A DNA stretch of 16,894 nt from an uncultured Roseburia sp. (GTDB lineage: Bacteria > Bacillota > Clostridia > Lachnospirales > Lachnospiraceae): assembly GCA_910587865.1 (NCBI GenBank), contig CAJUNX010000012.1, positions 50,280 to 67,173 of the forward strand. The letters are read 5' to 3'. The notes beneath the pieces were generated by a model, which ran no database searches, had not been told where the DNA came from, and was given only the letters and a program-made list of their open reading frames with translations. The translations under genes and the position numbers were made by a program. This document shows positions 6,503 through 14,329 of this stretch, piece by piece; position 1 is the stretch's first letter; every line of letters starts with the position of its first letter.

Positions 6503-6766
6503 CTATGCCTGCGCCTGCGCCGCCTCATAAGCCTCGCGGCAGGCTTTGGCGAGCTGATCGCCGCAGGAGGTCGGGCGTCCGTTGCAGGAGATACCGCCGA
6601 TCTTCTTCTCGATCTCCTCCACGGTAAGCCCTTCCACGAGCTTCGGGATGGCCTGGAGGTTGCCGTTGCAGCCGCCGGTGAACTTTACGTTGTGTACGAC
6701 ATTGCCCTCGATGTCGAGGTCAATTCTGGTGGAACAGGTTCCTTTGGTCTGATATGTATAGGTCAT
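6503..6766 (-). CDS. Small TSCPD-domain protein with four conserved cysteines
   Basis: An 87-residue cytoplasmic protein resembling the TIGR03905-type TSCPD family, a domain also found at the C-terminus of some B12-dependent ribonucleotide reductases. The function of the stand-alone form is unknown to me. Cysteines C11, C33, C61 and C68 are in the family arrangement (GTCSTRI, TGGCNGNL, ISCNGRPTSCGDQLA) and suggest metal or redox binding; C76 is extra. The start ATG lies 8 nt after AGGAGG (minus strand 6780-6775). The gene has its own promoter, divergent from secA, and a terminator shared with dpaB, so it is a single-gene unit. Length is normal for the family. Confidence 0.88.
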   Translation of the reverse strand: MTYTYQTKGTCSTRIDLDIEGNVVHNVKFTGGCNGNLQAIPKLVEGLTVEEIEKKIGGISCNGRPTSCGDQLAKACREAYEAAQAQA

Positions 6767-6822
6767 AGGAAGACCCTCCTTTCAGAAAAATATGAGTCTG
6801 ATGTATTTCATCTCTTCCTATC

Positions 6823-6851
6823 AGTATAATCAGGAAACGGGCTGTGTGCAA
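6823..6851 (-). promoter_or_regulatory. Promoter of the TSCPD gene
   Basis: On the minus strand TTGCAC (6851-6846) is followed after 17 nt by TATACT (6828-6823). The predicted leader is about 50 nt long. Confidence 0.6.
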
Positions 6852-6914
6852 GTGTTTTTCGGCGTTTCGATCACAGTTAATAAAAAATTTACAATTCATT
6901 TACTGCTTTTTTAG

Positions 6915-6943
6915 TTGAGCCGGTGAACGAAACGTGCTACAAT
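6915..6943 (+). promoter_or_regulatory. Promoter of secA
   Basis: TTGAGC (6915-6920) and TACAAT (6938-6943) are 17 nt apart, with an extended -10 TGC at 6935-6937. The -35 boxes of this promoter and of the divergent TSCPD promoter are about 63 bp apart. The start point would be near 6950, giving an 80-nt leader. Confidence 0.7.
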
Positions 6944-6954
6944 ATTCCTATTAT

Positions 6955-7000
6955 GCAAAGGACTGTCCTTTGCCATGGTTTAGAGACGGCCCGCGCCGGG
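6955..7000 (+). promoter_or_regulatory. Structured secA leader (two hairpins)
   Basis: A perfect 8-bp inverted repeat (6955-6962 with 6966-6973, loop CTG) sits at the very 5' end of the predicted transcript. A GC hairpin (CCCG 6990-6993 with CGGG 6997-7000) follows. Neither has a T-run, so they are not terminators; they may affect stability or translation. Confidence 0.4.
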
Positions 7001-7022
7001 GGATACGGTGCGGACAGGGATA

Positions 7023-7026
7023 GGAG
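7023..7026 (+). promoter_or_regulatory. RBS deciding the secA start
   Basis: GGAG is 5 nt before ATG 7032. The in-frame GTG at 7008 has no good ribosome site and adds eight residues ahead of the usual SecA N-terminus. Confidence 0.6.
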
Positions 7027-7031
7027 TTTTT

Positions 7032-9602
7032 ATGAGTGCGTTGACAAAATTCTTCGGAACTCACAGTGAGCGGGAGTTAAAGCGGATCTATCCGCTGGCC
7101 GATAAGGTGGAGTCTTACCGGGAGGCCATGACGTCGCTTTCTGACGAGGAGTTAAGAGCTAAGACCAGGGAATATAAAGAGCGCTTCGGGAAGGGGGAGT
7201 CACTCGATGACCTGCTCCCGGAGGCATATGCCACCGTGCGTGAGGCGGCGCGCCGGGTGCTCGGCATGGAGCATTACCGCGTGCAGATCATCGGCGGTAT
7301 CATCCTGCATCAGGGACGTATCGCGGAGATGAAGACAGGGGAAGGAAAGACGCTTGTCTCCACGCTTCCCGCGTATTTAAACGCCCTGGAGGGAAAGGGC
7401 GTCTGCGTCGTGACGGTGAATGATTATCTGGCGAAGCGTGATGCCGAGTGGATGGGACAGGTTCACGAGTTCCTCGGCTTAAAGGTAGGCGTGGTGCTGA
7501 ATTCCATGAACAACGACGAACGCCGTGAAGCGTATAACTGTGATATCACCTACGTCACAAACAATGAGCTCGGCTTTGATTACCTGAGAGATAATATGGT
7601 GATCTATAAGGAGCAGCTGGTTCAGCGCGGACTCCATTACGCGATCATCGATGAGGTGGACTCGGTTCTGATCGATGAGGCGCGTACGCCGTTAATCATC
7701 TCGGGGCAGAGCGGCAAGTCGACCAGGCTTTATGAGGCGTGTGATATCCTTGCCTGCCAGATGAAGCGCGGGGAGGATATACCGGAGTATTCCAAGATGG
7801 ATGCCATCATGGGCGTCGAGCAGGAGGAGACGGGTGATTTTATTGTCAATGAGAAGGACAAGGTGGTCAGCCTGACCCAGGAGGGCGTAAAGCGCGTCGA
7901 GCAGTTCTTTAAGATTGCCAATCTTGCGGATGCCGAGAACCTGGAGATCCAGCACAATATCATTCTGGCGCTGCGCGCGCACAATCTGATGTTCCGTGAC
8001 CAGGATTATGTGGTAAAGGACGATCAGGTCATGATTGTCGACGAATTTACGGGACGTATCATGCCGGGACGGCGGTATTCGGACGGTCTGCACCAGGCGA
8101 TTGAGGCAAAAGAACATGTGAAGGTGAAGCGCGAGAGCAAGACGCTGGCGACGATCACGTTTCAGAATTTCTTTAATAAATTCGAAAAGAAAAGCGGCAT
8201 GACCGGTACCGCGCTGACGGAGGAGAAGGAGTTCCGCGATATCTACGGGATGGACGTCGTGGAGGTTCCGACGAATGAGCCGGTGAAGCGCACGGATCTG
8301 CAGGATGTTGTATACAAGACGAAAAAAGAGAAGTTCCGCGCGGTGGTGAACGCCGTGAAGGAGGCAAATGCCAAGGGGCAGCCGGTGCTTGTCGGTACGA
8401 TCACGATCGAGACATCCGAGCTGATCAGCGGTATGTTAAAGCGCGAGGGGATCCATCACACGGTGCTGAACGCAAAGTTCCATGAGATGGAGGCGGAGAT
8501 TGTGGCCGGGGCCGGTGTGCACGGAGCAGTGACCATCGCCACGAATATGGCGGGCCGTGGTACGGATATCAAGCTGGACGAGGATTCCAGGGCAGCAGGA
8601 GGACTTAAGATCATCGGAACGGAGCGGCATGAGTCGAGACGTATCGACAATCAGCTGCGCGGGCGGTCCGGACGACAGGGAGATCCGGGCGAGTCCCAGT
8701 TCTATATCTCTTTGGAGGATGATCTGATGCGCCTGTTCGGTTCCGAGAAGCTGATGGGGATGTTCAACGCGCTCGGCGTGCCGGAGAACGAGCAGATCCA
8801 GCACAAGATGCTGACCTCCGCGATCGAGAAGGCGCAGAAGAAGATAGAGGGCAATAACTTCGGCATTCGTAAAAACCTGCTGGAATACGACCAGGTGATG
8901 AACGACCAGAGAGAGATTATCTACGGGGAGAGGCTTCGCGTATTAAACGGAGAGAATATGCGGGATGCGGTGTTTAAGATGATCACGGACCGCGTGGAGA
9001 ACAGTGTGGATACGTGTATTTCTGCGGATATCCCCAGGGACGAGTGGGATCTGAACGAGTTAAATCAGCTGCTGCTCCCGATTATCCCGATGCAGCCGGT
9101 GACGGCGGCAGATGTCGAAGAGGTAAAGAACAATAAGGAGTTAAAGCATCTGTTAAAGGAGCGCGCCGTGAAGCTGTATGAGGCGAAGGAGACGGAGTTC
9201 CCGGAGCCGGAGCAGTTCCGCGAGCTTGAGCGTGTGGTGCTCCTTAAAGTGATTGACCGCAAGTGGATGGATCATATCGACGATATGGATCAGCTGCGGC
9301 AGGGGATCGGCCTGCAGTCCTACGGACAGAGAGATCCGCTCGTGGAATACAAGATGGCCGGGTTTGATATGTTTGACGATATGACGGCAAGTATTCAGGA
9401 GGATACGATCCGGCTTCTCTATCACGTGAAGATCGAGCAGAAGGTGGAGCGCGAGCAGGTGGCGAAGGTGACCGGTACGAACAAGGACGATACTGCGGCG
9501 AATGCGCCGAAGCGGCGTGCGTCCGCAAAGGTTTACCCGAACGACCCGTGTCCGTGCGGTTCCGGCAAAAAATACAAACAGTGCTGCGGCAGACTTGCAT
9601 AG
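7032..9602 (+). CDS. secA: Preprotein translocase ATPase SecA
   Basis: The motor that pushes unfolded preproteins through SecYEG at the membrane using ATP. The 856-residue protein is full length. It has the N-terminal linker helix, Walker A MKTGEGKT (100-107), TVNDYLAKRDAEWMG, the DEVD box (207-210) within IIDEVDSVLIDEARTPLIISG, the preprotein cross-linking region, NMAGRGTDI and the QLRGRSGRQGDPG motif of the second nucleotide-binding fold. The scaffold and wing region contains WMDHIDDMDQLRQGIGLQSYGQRDPL. The C-terminus carries an intact zinc-binding CPCGSGKKYKQCC (C840, C842, C851, C852) for SecB or ribosome contact. The start at 7032 is set by GGAG (7023-7026). prfB, which often follows secA in Firmicutes, is absent here; a 121-nt gap and a flavodiiron gene follow instead. 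No SecM-like gene is evident upstream. Confidence 0.98.
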   Translation: MSALTKFFGTHSERELKRIYPLADKVESYREAMTSLSDEELRAKTREYKERFGKGESLDDLLPEAYATVREAARRVLGMEHYRVQIIGGIILHQGRIAEMKTGEGKTLVSTLPAYLNALEGKGVCVVTVNDYLAKRDAEWMGQVHEFLGLKVGVVLNSMNNDERREAYNCDITYVTNNELGFDYLRDNMVIYKEQLVQRGLHYAIIDEVDSVLIDEARTPLIISGQSGKSTRLYEACDILACQMKRGEDIPEYSKMDAIMGVEQEETGDFIVNEKDKVVSLTQEGVKRVEQFFKIANLADAENLEIQHNIILALRAHNLMFRDQDYVVKDDQVMIVDEFTGRIMPGRRYSDGLHQAIEAKEHVKVKRESKTLATITFQNFFNKFEKKSGMTGTALTEEKEFRDIYGMDVVEVPTNEPVKRTDLQDVVYKTKKEKFRAVVNAVKEANAKGQPVLVGTITIETSELISGMLKREGIHHTVLNAKFHEMEAEIVAGAGVHGAVTIATNMAGRGTDIKLDEDSRAAGGLKIIGTERHESRRIDNQLRGRSGRQGDPGESQFYISLEDDLMRLFGSEKLMGMFNALGVPENEQIQHKMLTSAIEKAQKKIEGNNFGIRKNLLEYDQVMNDQREIIYGERLRVLNGENMRDAVFKMITDRVENSVDTCISADIPRDEWDLNELNQLLLPIIPMQPVTAADVEEVKNNKELKHLLKERAVKLYEAKETEFPEPEQFRELERVVLLKVIDRKWMDHIDDMDQLRQGIGLQSYGQRDPLVEYKMAGFDMFDDMTASIQEDTIRLLYHVKIEQKVEREQVAKVTGTNKDDTAANAPKRRASAKVYPNDPCPCGSGKKYKQCCGRLA

Positions 9603-9723
9603 CAGGGAGTGCCGGCAGACATATCATTGAGGCAGCAATGGGCATCGCCCGTTACAATCTGCGCCAAAGGGGGCGGATCGTGGCGGGCGACCGTTATGAA
9701 GAACATAGAAGGAGGATGTTGAC

Positions 9724-10923
9724 ATGTATCATATCAGAAACATAACGAAGGATGTAGTATGGATTGGGGCAAGTGACAGAAGGCTTGCACTGTTTGAGAA
9801 TCTTTTTCCGATTCCGAGGGGCGTATCTTATAATTCTTATCTGATTATGGATGAGAAGACGGTTCTGATGGACACGGTGGACAACGGCGTGGCAGGACAG
9901 TTTTTTGAAAATCTGGAGCATGCACTTTCCGGGCGTGCGCTTGACTACCTGGTAGTCAGCCATATGGAGCCGGATCACTGCGCAATGATCGGCGATATCG
10001 TCCGCAGATATCCGGATGTGAAGATTGTCGGAAACGCGAAGACATTTACGATGATCGGCCAGTTTTTCGGAACGGATTGTTCGGACCGTGCGGTTGTGGT
10101 AAAGGAGGGCGATACGCTCTCTTTTGGCGCGCATACGCTTCATTTTGTGATGGCGCCGATGGTACACTGGCCGGAGGTGATGGCGGCGTATGACGAGACG
10201 GATAAGATTCTGTTTTCCGCGGACGGATTCGGTACGTTTGGGGCATTAAACGGAGGGATCTTTGCGGATGAGGTGGATTTTGACCGCGACTGGCTGGACG
10301 ACGCGCGGCGCTATTATACGAATATTGTGGGAAAATACGGCGCTTCCGTGCAGACGCTGTTAAAGAAGGCGGCAGGACTTGACATTGCAGTGATCTGCCC
10401 GCTGCACGGTCCGGTATGGAGAGAGAACCTGGGTTATATTCTGGAGAAATATCAGAAATGGAGCACCTACGAGGCGGAGGAGAAGGCGGTTGTGATCCTC
10501 TATGCGTCGGTATATGGAAATACGGCCTCTGTGGCGGACGCGCTGGCAGGGCGGCTGGCGGAGAACGGCGTGAAAAAGATCGCTGTGTACGATGTGTCGA
10601 ATACGCATGTCTCGGAGCTGATCAGCGAGATTTTCCGCGCGAGCCACCTCGTCCTTGCGGCAGCGACCTATAATGCAGGGATTTATCCGGCGATGGAGAA
10701 TCTGCTCTCGGATATGAAGGCGCTCGCCGTGCAGAATAAGACCGTGGCGCTGATTGAGAACGGCAGCTGGGCATCGACCGCGGCAAAGCAGATGAAGGAA
10801 AAGCTCTCGGAGCTTAAGAATATGACGATTCTGGATACGCAGGTGTCCGTAAAATCGGCGATGCTTGAGGGACAGGAGGAGGCGCTTCTGGCACTGACCG
10901 ATGCGATAATGGAAACACTGTAA
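9724..10923 (+). CDS. Flavodiiron protein (FprA family)
   Basis: Reduces O2 to water or NO to N2O in the anaerobe cytoplasm. The 399 residues comprise an N-terminal metallo-beta-lactamase-like domain (1 to about 250) and a C-terminal flavodoxin domain (about 255-399). The diiron ligands are all visible: H80-x-E82-x-D84-H85 (HMEPDH), H148 (MVHWPE), D167 (SADGFG) and H228 (PLHGPVW). The FMN phosphate loop is ASVYGNTAS (261-269). There is no rubredoxin or flavin-reductase extension, so this is the short class-A type needing an external electron donor. ATG 9724 follows AAGGAGG (9709-9715) by 8 nt. A strong terminator follows. In the 121-nt gap upstream TACAAT (9653-9658) could be a -10 box, but the only -35-like match is 20 nt away, so the promoter is unclear. 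Confidence 0.95.
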   Translation: MYHIRNITKDVVWIGASDRRLALFENLFPIPRGVSYNSYLIMDEKTVLMDTVDNGVAGQFFENLEHALSGRALDYLVVSHMEPDHCAMIGDIVRRYPDVKIVGNAKTFTMIGQFFGTDCSDRAVVVKEGDTLSFGAHTLHFVMAPMVHWPEVMAAYDETDKILFSADGFGTFGALNGGIFADEVDFDRDWLDDARRYYTNIVGKYGASVQTLLKKAAGLDIAVICPLHGPVWRENLGYILEKYQKWSTYEAEEKAVVILYASVYGNTASVADALAGRLAENGVKKIAVYDVSNTHVSELISEIFRASHLVLAAATYNAGIYPAMENLLSDMKALAVQNKTVALIENGSWASTAAKQMKEKLSELKNMTILDTQVSVKSAMLEGQEEALLALTDAIMETL

Positions 10924-10976
10924 AGGCAGGATAGCGCAGGCAGATACAAGAGGAGTGTTTCAGAGACAGGATAAGT

Positions 10977-11014
10977 GAGCGGGCCCGGGAAACCGGGAAT
11001 ACCGCTCCTTTTTT
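10977..11014 (+). terminator. Intrinsic terminator just upstream of the macrodomain gene
   Basis: Nested stems GAGCGG (10977-10982)/CCGCTC (11002-11007) and CCCGG (10984-10988)/CCGGG (10993-10997) close on a GAAA loop and are followed by six T (11009-11014). It ends the flavodiiron transcript, yet lies only a few bases before the ribosome site of the next gene. Confidence 0.85.
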
Positions 11015-11031
11015 GAAGAAGGAGGGAATGC

Positions 11032-11502
11032 ATGCCGCTTGAGATTGTAAGAAATGATATCACCAGGATGAAATGTGATGTGATTGTCAATGCCGCAAAT
11101 GAGTCGCTGGGCGGCGGGGGCGGAGTCGACGGCGCGATCCACCGGGCCGCAGGCCCCGGGCTGCATGAGGAGTGCATGAAGCTTGGAGGGTGCCGGCCCG
11201 GGGAGGCCAGGGCAACCGGCGGGTATGCACTTCTCTGCCGGTATCTCATTCATACGGTCGGTCCGCGCTACCGGGACGGAGCGCATGGTGAGCGGGAGAT
11301 TCTGGCCTCATGCTACCGGAATTCTCTGCGCCTTACGGTGGAACTCGGGTGCGAATCGGTGGCATTTCCTCTGATCTCCGCCGGGATCTTCGGCTATCCG
11401 AAGGATCAGGCGATGCAGGTTGCGGTCGATGAGATCAGCGGTTTTTTATCGGAACACGAGCTGCAGGTGTATCTGGTGGTCTATGAAACGGACGCTGTCT
11501 GA
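11032..11502 (+). CDS. Macrodomain protein, probable ADP-ribosyl or O-acetyl-ADP-ribose hydrolase
   Basis: A 156-residue single macrodomain of the MacroD/YmdB type, which binds ADP-ribose and typically removes acetyl from O-acetyl-ADP-ribose or mono-ADP-ribose from protein. Visible motifs are IVRNDITRMKCDVIVNAANE (5-24) with the NAAN adenosine pocket at 20-23, the glycine-rich loop GGGGGVDGAIHRAAG (27-41) carrying the catalytic-loop residues, TGGYALLCRYLIHTVGP (62-78) and the diphosphate loop PLISAGIFGYP (113-123). Clostridial relatives often carry a C-terminal extension; this one stops soon after the last strand (VYLVVYETDAV). The next frame downstream shows no recognisable continuation, so I treat it as complete. 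AAGGAGG (11019-11025) gives a good start. Substrate specificity is not decided by sequence. Confidence 0.92.
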   Translation: MPLEIVRNDITRMKCDVIVNAANESLGGGGGVDGAIHRAAGPGLHEECMKLGGCRPGEARATGGYALLCRYLIHTVGPRYRDGAHGEREILASCYRNSLRLTVELGCESVAFPLISAGIFGYPKDQAMQVAVDEISGFLSEHELQVYLVVYETDAV

Positions 11503-11723
11503 ATCAGCAGAAAGCCGGTCAGTGAGATTACGGAAGGGTGATTTGGGAAGCCGTACCGGACGCGGTCTCAGATGCGGTCCGCCCGGCCTGTCCCGGCGTG
11601 CCGGGGGAGCGCGTGACAAGGCATTATGAGGGCAGAAAGGCGGAGAAAGCGGAAAATGTGACAAAGAAGCCGGCGTGGCTTCGAAAGAAAATCAGGCCAA
11701 AAGACAAAACCGGATGAATCATC
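11503..11723. other. Non-coding gap after the macrodomain gene
   Basis: No convincing gene. Frames open on either strand here are arginine- or proline-rich with no ribosome site. A short inverted repeat (GAAGCC 11666-11671 with GGCTTC 11677-11682) and GC-rich pairing near 11580-11605 are present, but neither is followed by a T-run, so no terminator for the macrodomain gene is evident. Confidence 0.5.
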
Positions 11724-11753
11724 TTGACAGGCACAATTTTGAAATGCTATGCT
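11724..11753 (+). promoter_or_regulatory. Promoter of the GNAT gene
   Basis: A perfect TTGACA (11724-11729) and TATGCT (11748-11753) are 18 nt apart, with an extended -10 TGC directly before the -10 box. The predicted leader is about 68 nt and contains the direct repeat AATGACGGG at 11766-11774 and 11778-11786. Confidence 0.68.
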
Positions 11754-11827
11754 GAACCGGTAGCGAATGACGGGAAAAATGACGGGGGTTTCCGGAACAG
11801 GGCGGAATAAAAATTCGGGGTGAGAAA

Positions 11828-12634
11828 ATGACGGAAACGACAATAAGAAAAGCGGATGAAAAAAGCAGGCAGGCATGTGCGCCGCTGTTTGAAGGATGGG
11901 AGGAATCGGTCATCTGGTCCTGTCTGCAGGGCGTGATGGGGGAGATCTATGTAAACGATCCAGAGCATCCTGTCTCCGCGATGGCGATTCTCGGGGATTT
12001 CTGCTACTTTGCGGGAACGCCGGACCGGGAGCTGGTGAGCGGAAAACCGGAAAGGTACCGCGAAAAGGATTTTATGATCATGGTACCGCAGAATGATATG
12101 TGGGGAGAGCTGATCGAGGAGTGCCTGGGGACGCGGGTGAAAAAGGTGCTCCGGTATGCAATCAAAAAAGAACCGGGAATTTTTGACGAGAAGACATTAA
12201 GGGCGGCGGTGGATAAGCTGCCGCCGGAGTATACATTAAAACAGATTGACAGAGAACTCTACGAGCGCTGCCAGGGGCTTGGATGGTGCAGAGACTGGGT
12301 GGCGCAGTATGAGAATTACGAGCAGTTCCTCGCATGCGGGCTGGGATTTGTGGTGGAGAAAGACGGCGAACCCGTCGCGGGGGCATCTTCTTATTCGGGA
12401 TTTCGCGGCGGTATTGAGATCGAGATCGATACAAAGGAGGAGTACCGGAGAAAGGGGCTGGCCAGTGTCTGCGGGGCAGCGCTGATTCTGGAATGTATCA
12501 GGCGCGGCTGGTATCCGAGCTGGGATGCGCAGAATCTGTGGTCTGTGGCGCTCGCAGAGAAGCTGGGCTACCATTACAGCCACGACTATCCGGCTTATGA
12601 GACGGACTGGAAGGGCCTGCCTTTATACGGATAG
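11828..12634 (+). CDS. GNAT-family N-acetyltransferase (zwittermicin-resistance-like type)
   Basis: A 268-residue cytoplasmic protein resembling the GNAT group typified by zwittermicin A resistance proteins, common and mostly uncharacterised in Firmicutes. The N-terminal half (to about residue 135) includes VWSCLQGVMGEIYV-like sequence around 28-42 and a poorly conserved GNAT-like fold. The C-terminal catalytic half contains GFVVEKDGEPVAGASSYS (173-190), the acetyl-CoA loop EYRRKGLAS (205-213) and WDAQNLWSVALAEKLGY (232-248), with the asparagine and alanines usual in this fold. It would transfer acetyl from acetyl-CoA to an amine; the substrate is unknown. GGTGAG (11818-11823) sits 4 nt before the ATG. 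It has its own promoter, and degV lies 47 nt downstream with no terminator between, so the two may share a transcript. Confidence 0.87.
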   Translation: MTETTIRKADEKSRQACAPLFEGWEESVIWSCLQGVMGEIYVNDPEHPVSAMAILGDFCYFAGTPDRELVSGKPERYREKDFMIMVPQNDMWGELIEECLGTRVKKVLRYAIKKEPGIFDEKTLRAAVDKLPPEYTLKQIDRELYERCQGLGWCRDWVAQYENYEQFLACGLGFVVEKDGEPVAGASSYSGFRGGIEIEIDTKEEYRRKGLASVCGAALILECIRRGWYPSWDAQNLWSVALAEKLGYHYSHDYPAYETDWKGLPLYG

Positions 12635-12668
12635 AAGGCGGTATGAGATTGCCGCAGAGAAGCGGCAT

Positions 12669-12676
12669 GGAGGGAG
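12669..12676 (+). promoter_or_regulatory. RBS deciding the degV start
   Basis: GGAGGGAG lies 5 nt before ATG 12682. The in-frame ATG at 12643 has only AAGGCGG upstream and would add 13 residues before the standard KIISDST start of the family. Confidence 0.65.
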
Positions 12677-12681
12677 AACAG

Positions 12682-13554
12682 ATGGTAAAGATTATTTCGG
12701 ACAGTACCTGTGACCTGTCAAAGGAGCTTTTGGAGCGGTATGAGATTGATCTTCTTCCGCTGCATATTCTGCTCGGCGGGGAGGAATATGAGGACGGGGT
12801 CAATATTTCACCGGAGGAGATATACCGGTGGGCGGATGCGAATAAGACCACGCCGAAGACATCGGCGCCCTCGCTGGAGCGCGCGGCGGATCTGATGCGC
12901 CCTTATGTGGAGGCGGGAAGGGAGATCGTCTGCTTTTCCATCTCGACGGACATGTCCGCATCGGCAAATGTGATGCGCATGGCGGCGGAGGATTTAAAGA
13001 CCGATCTCGTGCATGTGGTGGATTCGGAGAATCTTTCGACCGGGATCGGGCTTCTGGTGGTGGAAGCGGCGATGATGGCGCAGGAGAATCAGACGGCGGA
13101 GGAGATTGTGCGTCGCGTGGAAATGCTGCGTCCGCTGGTGCGGGCGAGTTTTGTGGTGGACACGCTGACCTATCTGCACCGGGGCGGCAGATGCAGCGGG
13201 CTTGCGGCGATGGCGGGAGGAATGTTAAAGCTGCACCCGCGGATTGCCGTGGAACACGGTAAGATGTCCCCCGGAAAGAAGTACCGCGGAAAGATCGATA
13301 AAGTGATCCTTGATTACACAAAGGATATGGAAGAAGAATTAAAGGCAGCGCGTCCGGACCGCGTGTTTATCACACACTCGGGATGTGATGCGTCGATTGT
13401 AGAGAGCGTCCGGACATATCTGAACGCTCTGCATCATTTTAAAGAGATTCTGGAGACGAGGGCAGGCGGGGTGATCTCAAGCCATTGCGGGCCTGGAACG
13501 CTCGGGGTATTATTTATTGACGGTAGACAGAACGTCCCGGAGAACGGGCAGTAA
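12682..13554 (+). CDS. DegV-family fatty-acid-binding protein (FakB-like)
   Basis: Binds a single fatty acid and, in characterised Firmicutes, presents it to the kinase FakA for phosphorylation and phospholipid synthesis. The 290-residue protein shows MVKIISDSTCDLS (1-13), TSAPS (60-64) contacting the carboxylate, FSISTDMSAS (85-94), the conserved DTLTYLHRGGRCSG (160-173) and the C-terminal ISSHCGPGTLGVLF (265-278) with the conserved histidine. Length is normal. The start is set by the ribosome site at 12669-12676. The protein lies 47 nt after the GNAT gene and about 50 nt before the por promoter; no terminator with a T-run is visible after it. No FakA gene is in the window, so the partner must be encoded elsewhere. 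Confidence 0.93.
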   Translation: MVKIISDSTCDLSKELLERYEIDLLPLHILLGGEEYEDGVNISPEEIYRWADANKTTPKTSAPSLERAADLMRPYVEAGREIVCFSISTDMSASANVMRMAAEDLKTDLVHVVDSENLSTGIGLLVVEAAMMAQENQTAEEIVRRVEMLRPLVRASFVVDTLTYLHRGGRCSGLAAMAGGMLKLHPRIAVEHGKMSPGKKYRGKIDKVILDYTKDMEEELKAARPDRVFITHSGCDASIVESVRTYLNALHHFKEILETRAGGVISSHCGPGTLGVLFIDGRQNVPENGQ

Positions 13555-13607
13555 GATAGTATAATCTGTAGTTATGACAAATGGATCTGCCATATAAAAA
13601 AAGAATG

Positions 13608-13636
13608 TTTACAATGGCCGGATTATGTCGTATAAT
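13608..13636 (+). promoter_or_regulatory. Strong promoter of the por operon
   Basis: TTTACA (13608-13613) and a perfect TATAAT (13631-13636) are exactly 17 nt apart. Transcription would begin near 13643, leaving a leader of about 114 nt before porG. Confidence 0.8.
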
Positions 13637-13645
13637 AACTCATAT

Positions 13646-13756
13646 TGTCTTTGCGAGGATGACAGATGTCCGCGAAACAAAGACACTGACCAGGGGCTGT
13701 GTGCGCACGGCCGGTCCCGGTATGATATAAAATACGTGCGTGAACGGAGGAGAATC
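13646..13756 (+). promoter_or_regulatory. Structured por leader, possible second promoter
   Basis: TGTCTTTG (13646-13653) pairs perfectly with CAAAGACA (13678-13685), enclosing a small hairpin GACA/TGTC (13661-13670). A second hairpin pairs 13695-13701 with 13706-13712 over a TGCG loop. Then TGATATAAAAT (13723-13733) looks like an extended -10 element without a -35 box. No match to a riboswitch known to me. Confidence 0.45.
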
Positions 13757-14329
13757 ATGGCAGCGCAGACAGAGATACGCTGGCACGGAAGAGGGGGCCA
13801 GGGCGCAAAGACAGCGGCACTGCTGCTGGCGGATGTAGCATTTATGACAGGAAAGCATGTACAGGGATTTCCGGAATACGGACCGGAGCGGATGGGTGCG
13901 CCCATCACTGCGTATGACCGGATCAGTGATACAGAGATCCGGGTACATTCTAACATCTATGAGCCGGACTATGTGGTGGTTGTGGACGACACGCTGCTGC
14001 ATTCGGTGGATGTGACGAAGGGGTTAAAGCCGGAGGGAGCGATTTTGGTGAACACGGAGAAGCCCAAAGAGGAGATTCTTCCCTATCTGAAGGGATATCG
14101 GGGAAGGGTCTGTACGATTGACGCGCGGGAGGTCTGCATGAGGACAATGGGAAGCTATTTCCCGAATACGCCCATGCTTGCGGCAATTGTAAAAATATCG
14201 GGGGTGATGGACACGGAAGTCTTTTTAAAAGAGATGGAAGCATCCCTGGCCCACAAATTTGCAAAAAAGCCGGAAGTGCTCGCGGGAAATATGGCGGCGC
14301 TTTCCCTGGCGCTCACGGAGGTGCGGTGA
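13757..14329 (+). CDS. porG: Pyruvate:ferredoxin oxidoreductase, gamma subunit
   Basis: Gamma subunit of the four-part CoA-dependent 2-oxoacid:ferredoxin oxidoreductase, which converts pyruvate and CoA to acetyl-CoA, CO2 and reduced ferredoxin. The 190 residues show the family opening IRWHGRGGQGAKTAA (7-21), which forms part of the CoA/nucleotide-like fold, then GFPEYGPERMGAP (37-49), and YVVVVDDTLL (about 76-85). The frame is open upstream to 13625, but that start would lie within the promoter; ATG 13757 follows GGAGGAG (13746-13752) and gives the family's normal length. The stop overlaps the porD start (TGATG). It is first in the order gamma-delta-alpha-beta, as in Thermotoga. Pyruvate is the likeliest substrate, but a branched-chain or other oxoacid is not excluded. 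Confidence 0.93.
   Translation: MAAQTEIRWHGRGGQGAKTAALLLADVAFMTGKHVQGFPEYGPERMGAPITAYDRISDTEIRVHSNIYEPDYVVVVDDTLLHSVDVTKGLKPEGAILVNTEKPKEEILPYLKGYRGRVCTIDAREVCMRTMGSYFPNTPMLAAIVKISGVMDTEVFLKEMEASLAHKFAKKPEVLAGNMAALSLALTEVR

Noticed and set aside
9627..9658. Promoter for the flavodiiron gene (TTGAGG...TACAAT)
   Set aside because: The spacer is 20 nt, too long for a standard sigma-A promoter; kept only as a remark under the gene.
9640..9690. Terminator after secA
   Set aside because: GC-rich pairing (GGGC/GCCC at 9640-9650 and TCGCCCG/CGGGCGA at 9645-9690) is present but no T-run follows.
11420..11629. Frameshifted C-terminal extension of the macrodomain protein
   Set aside because: The +1 frame continues open but gives an Arg/Gly-rich sequence with no resemblance to the extensions I know in relatives; the macrodomain core is already complete.
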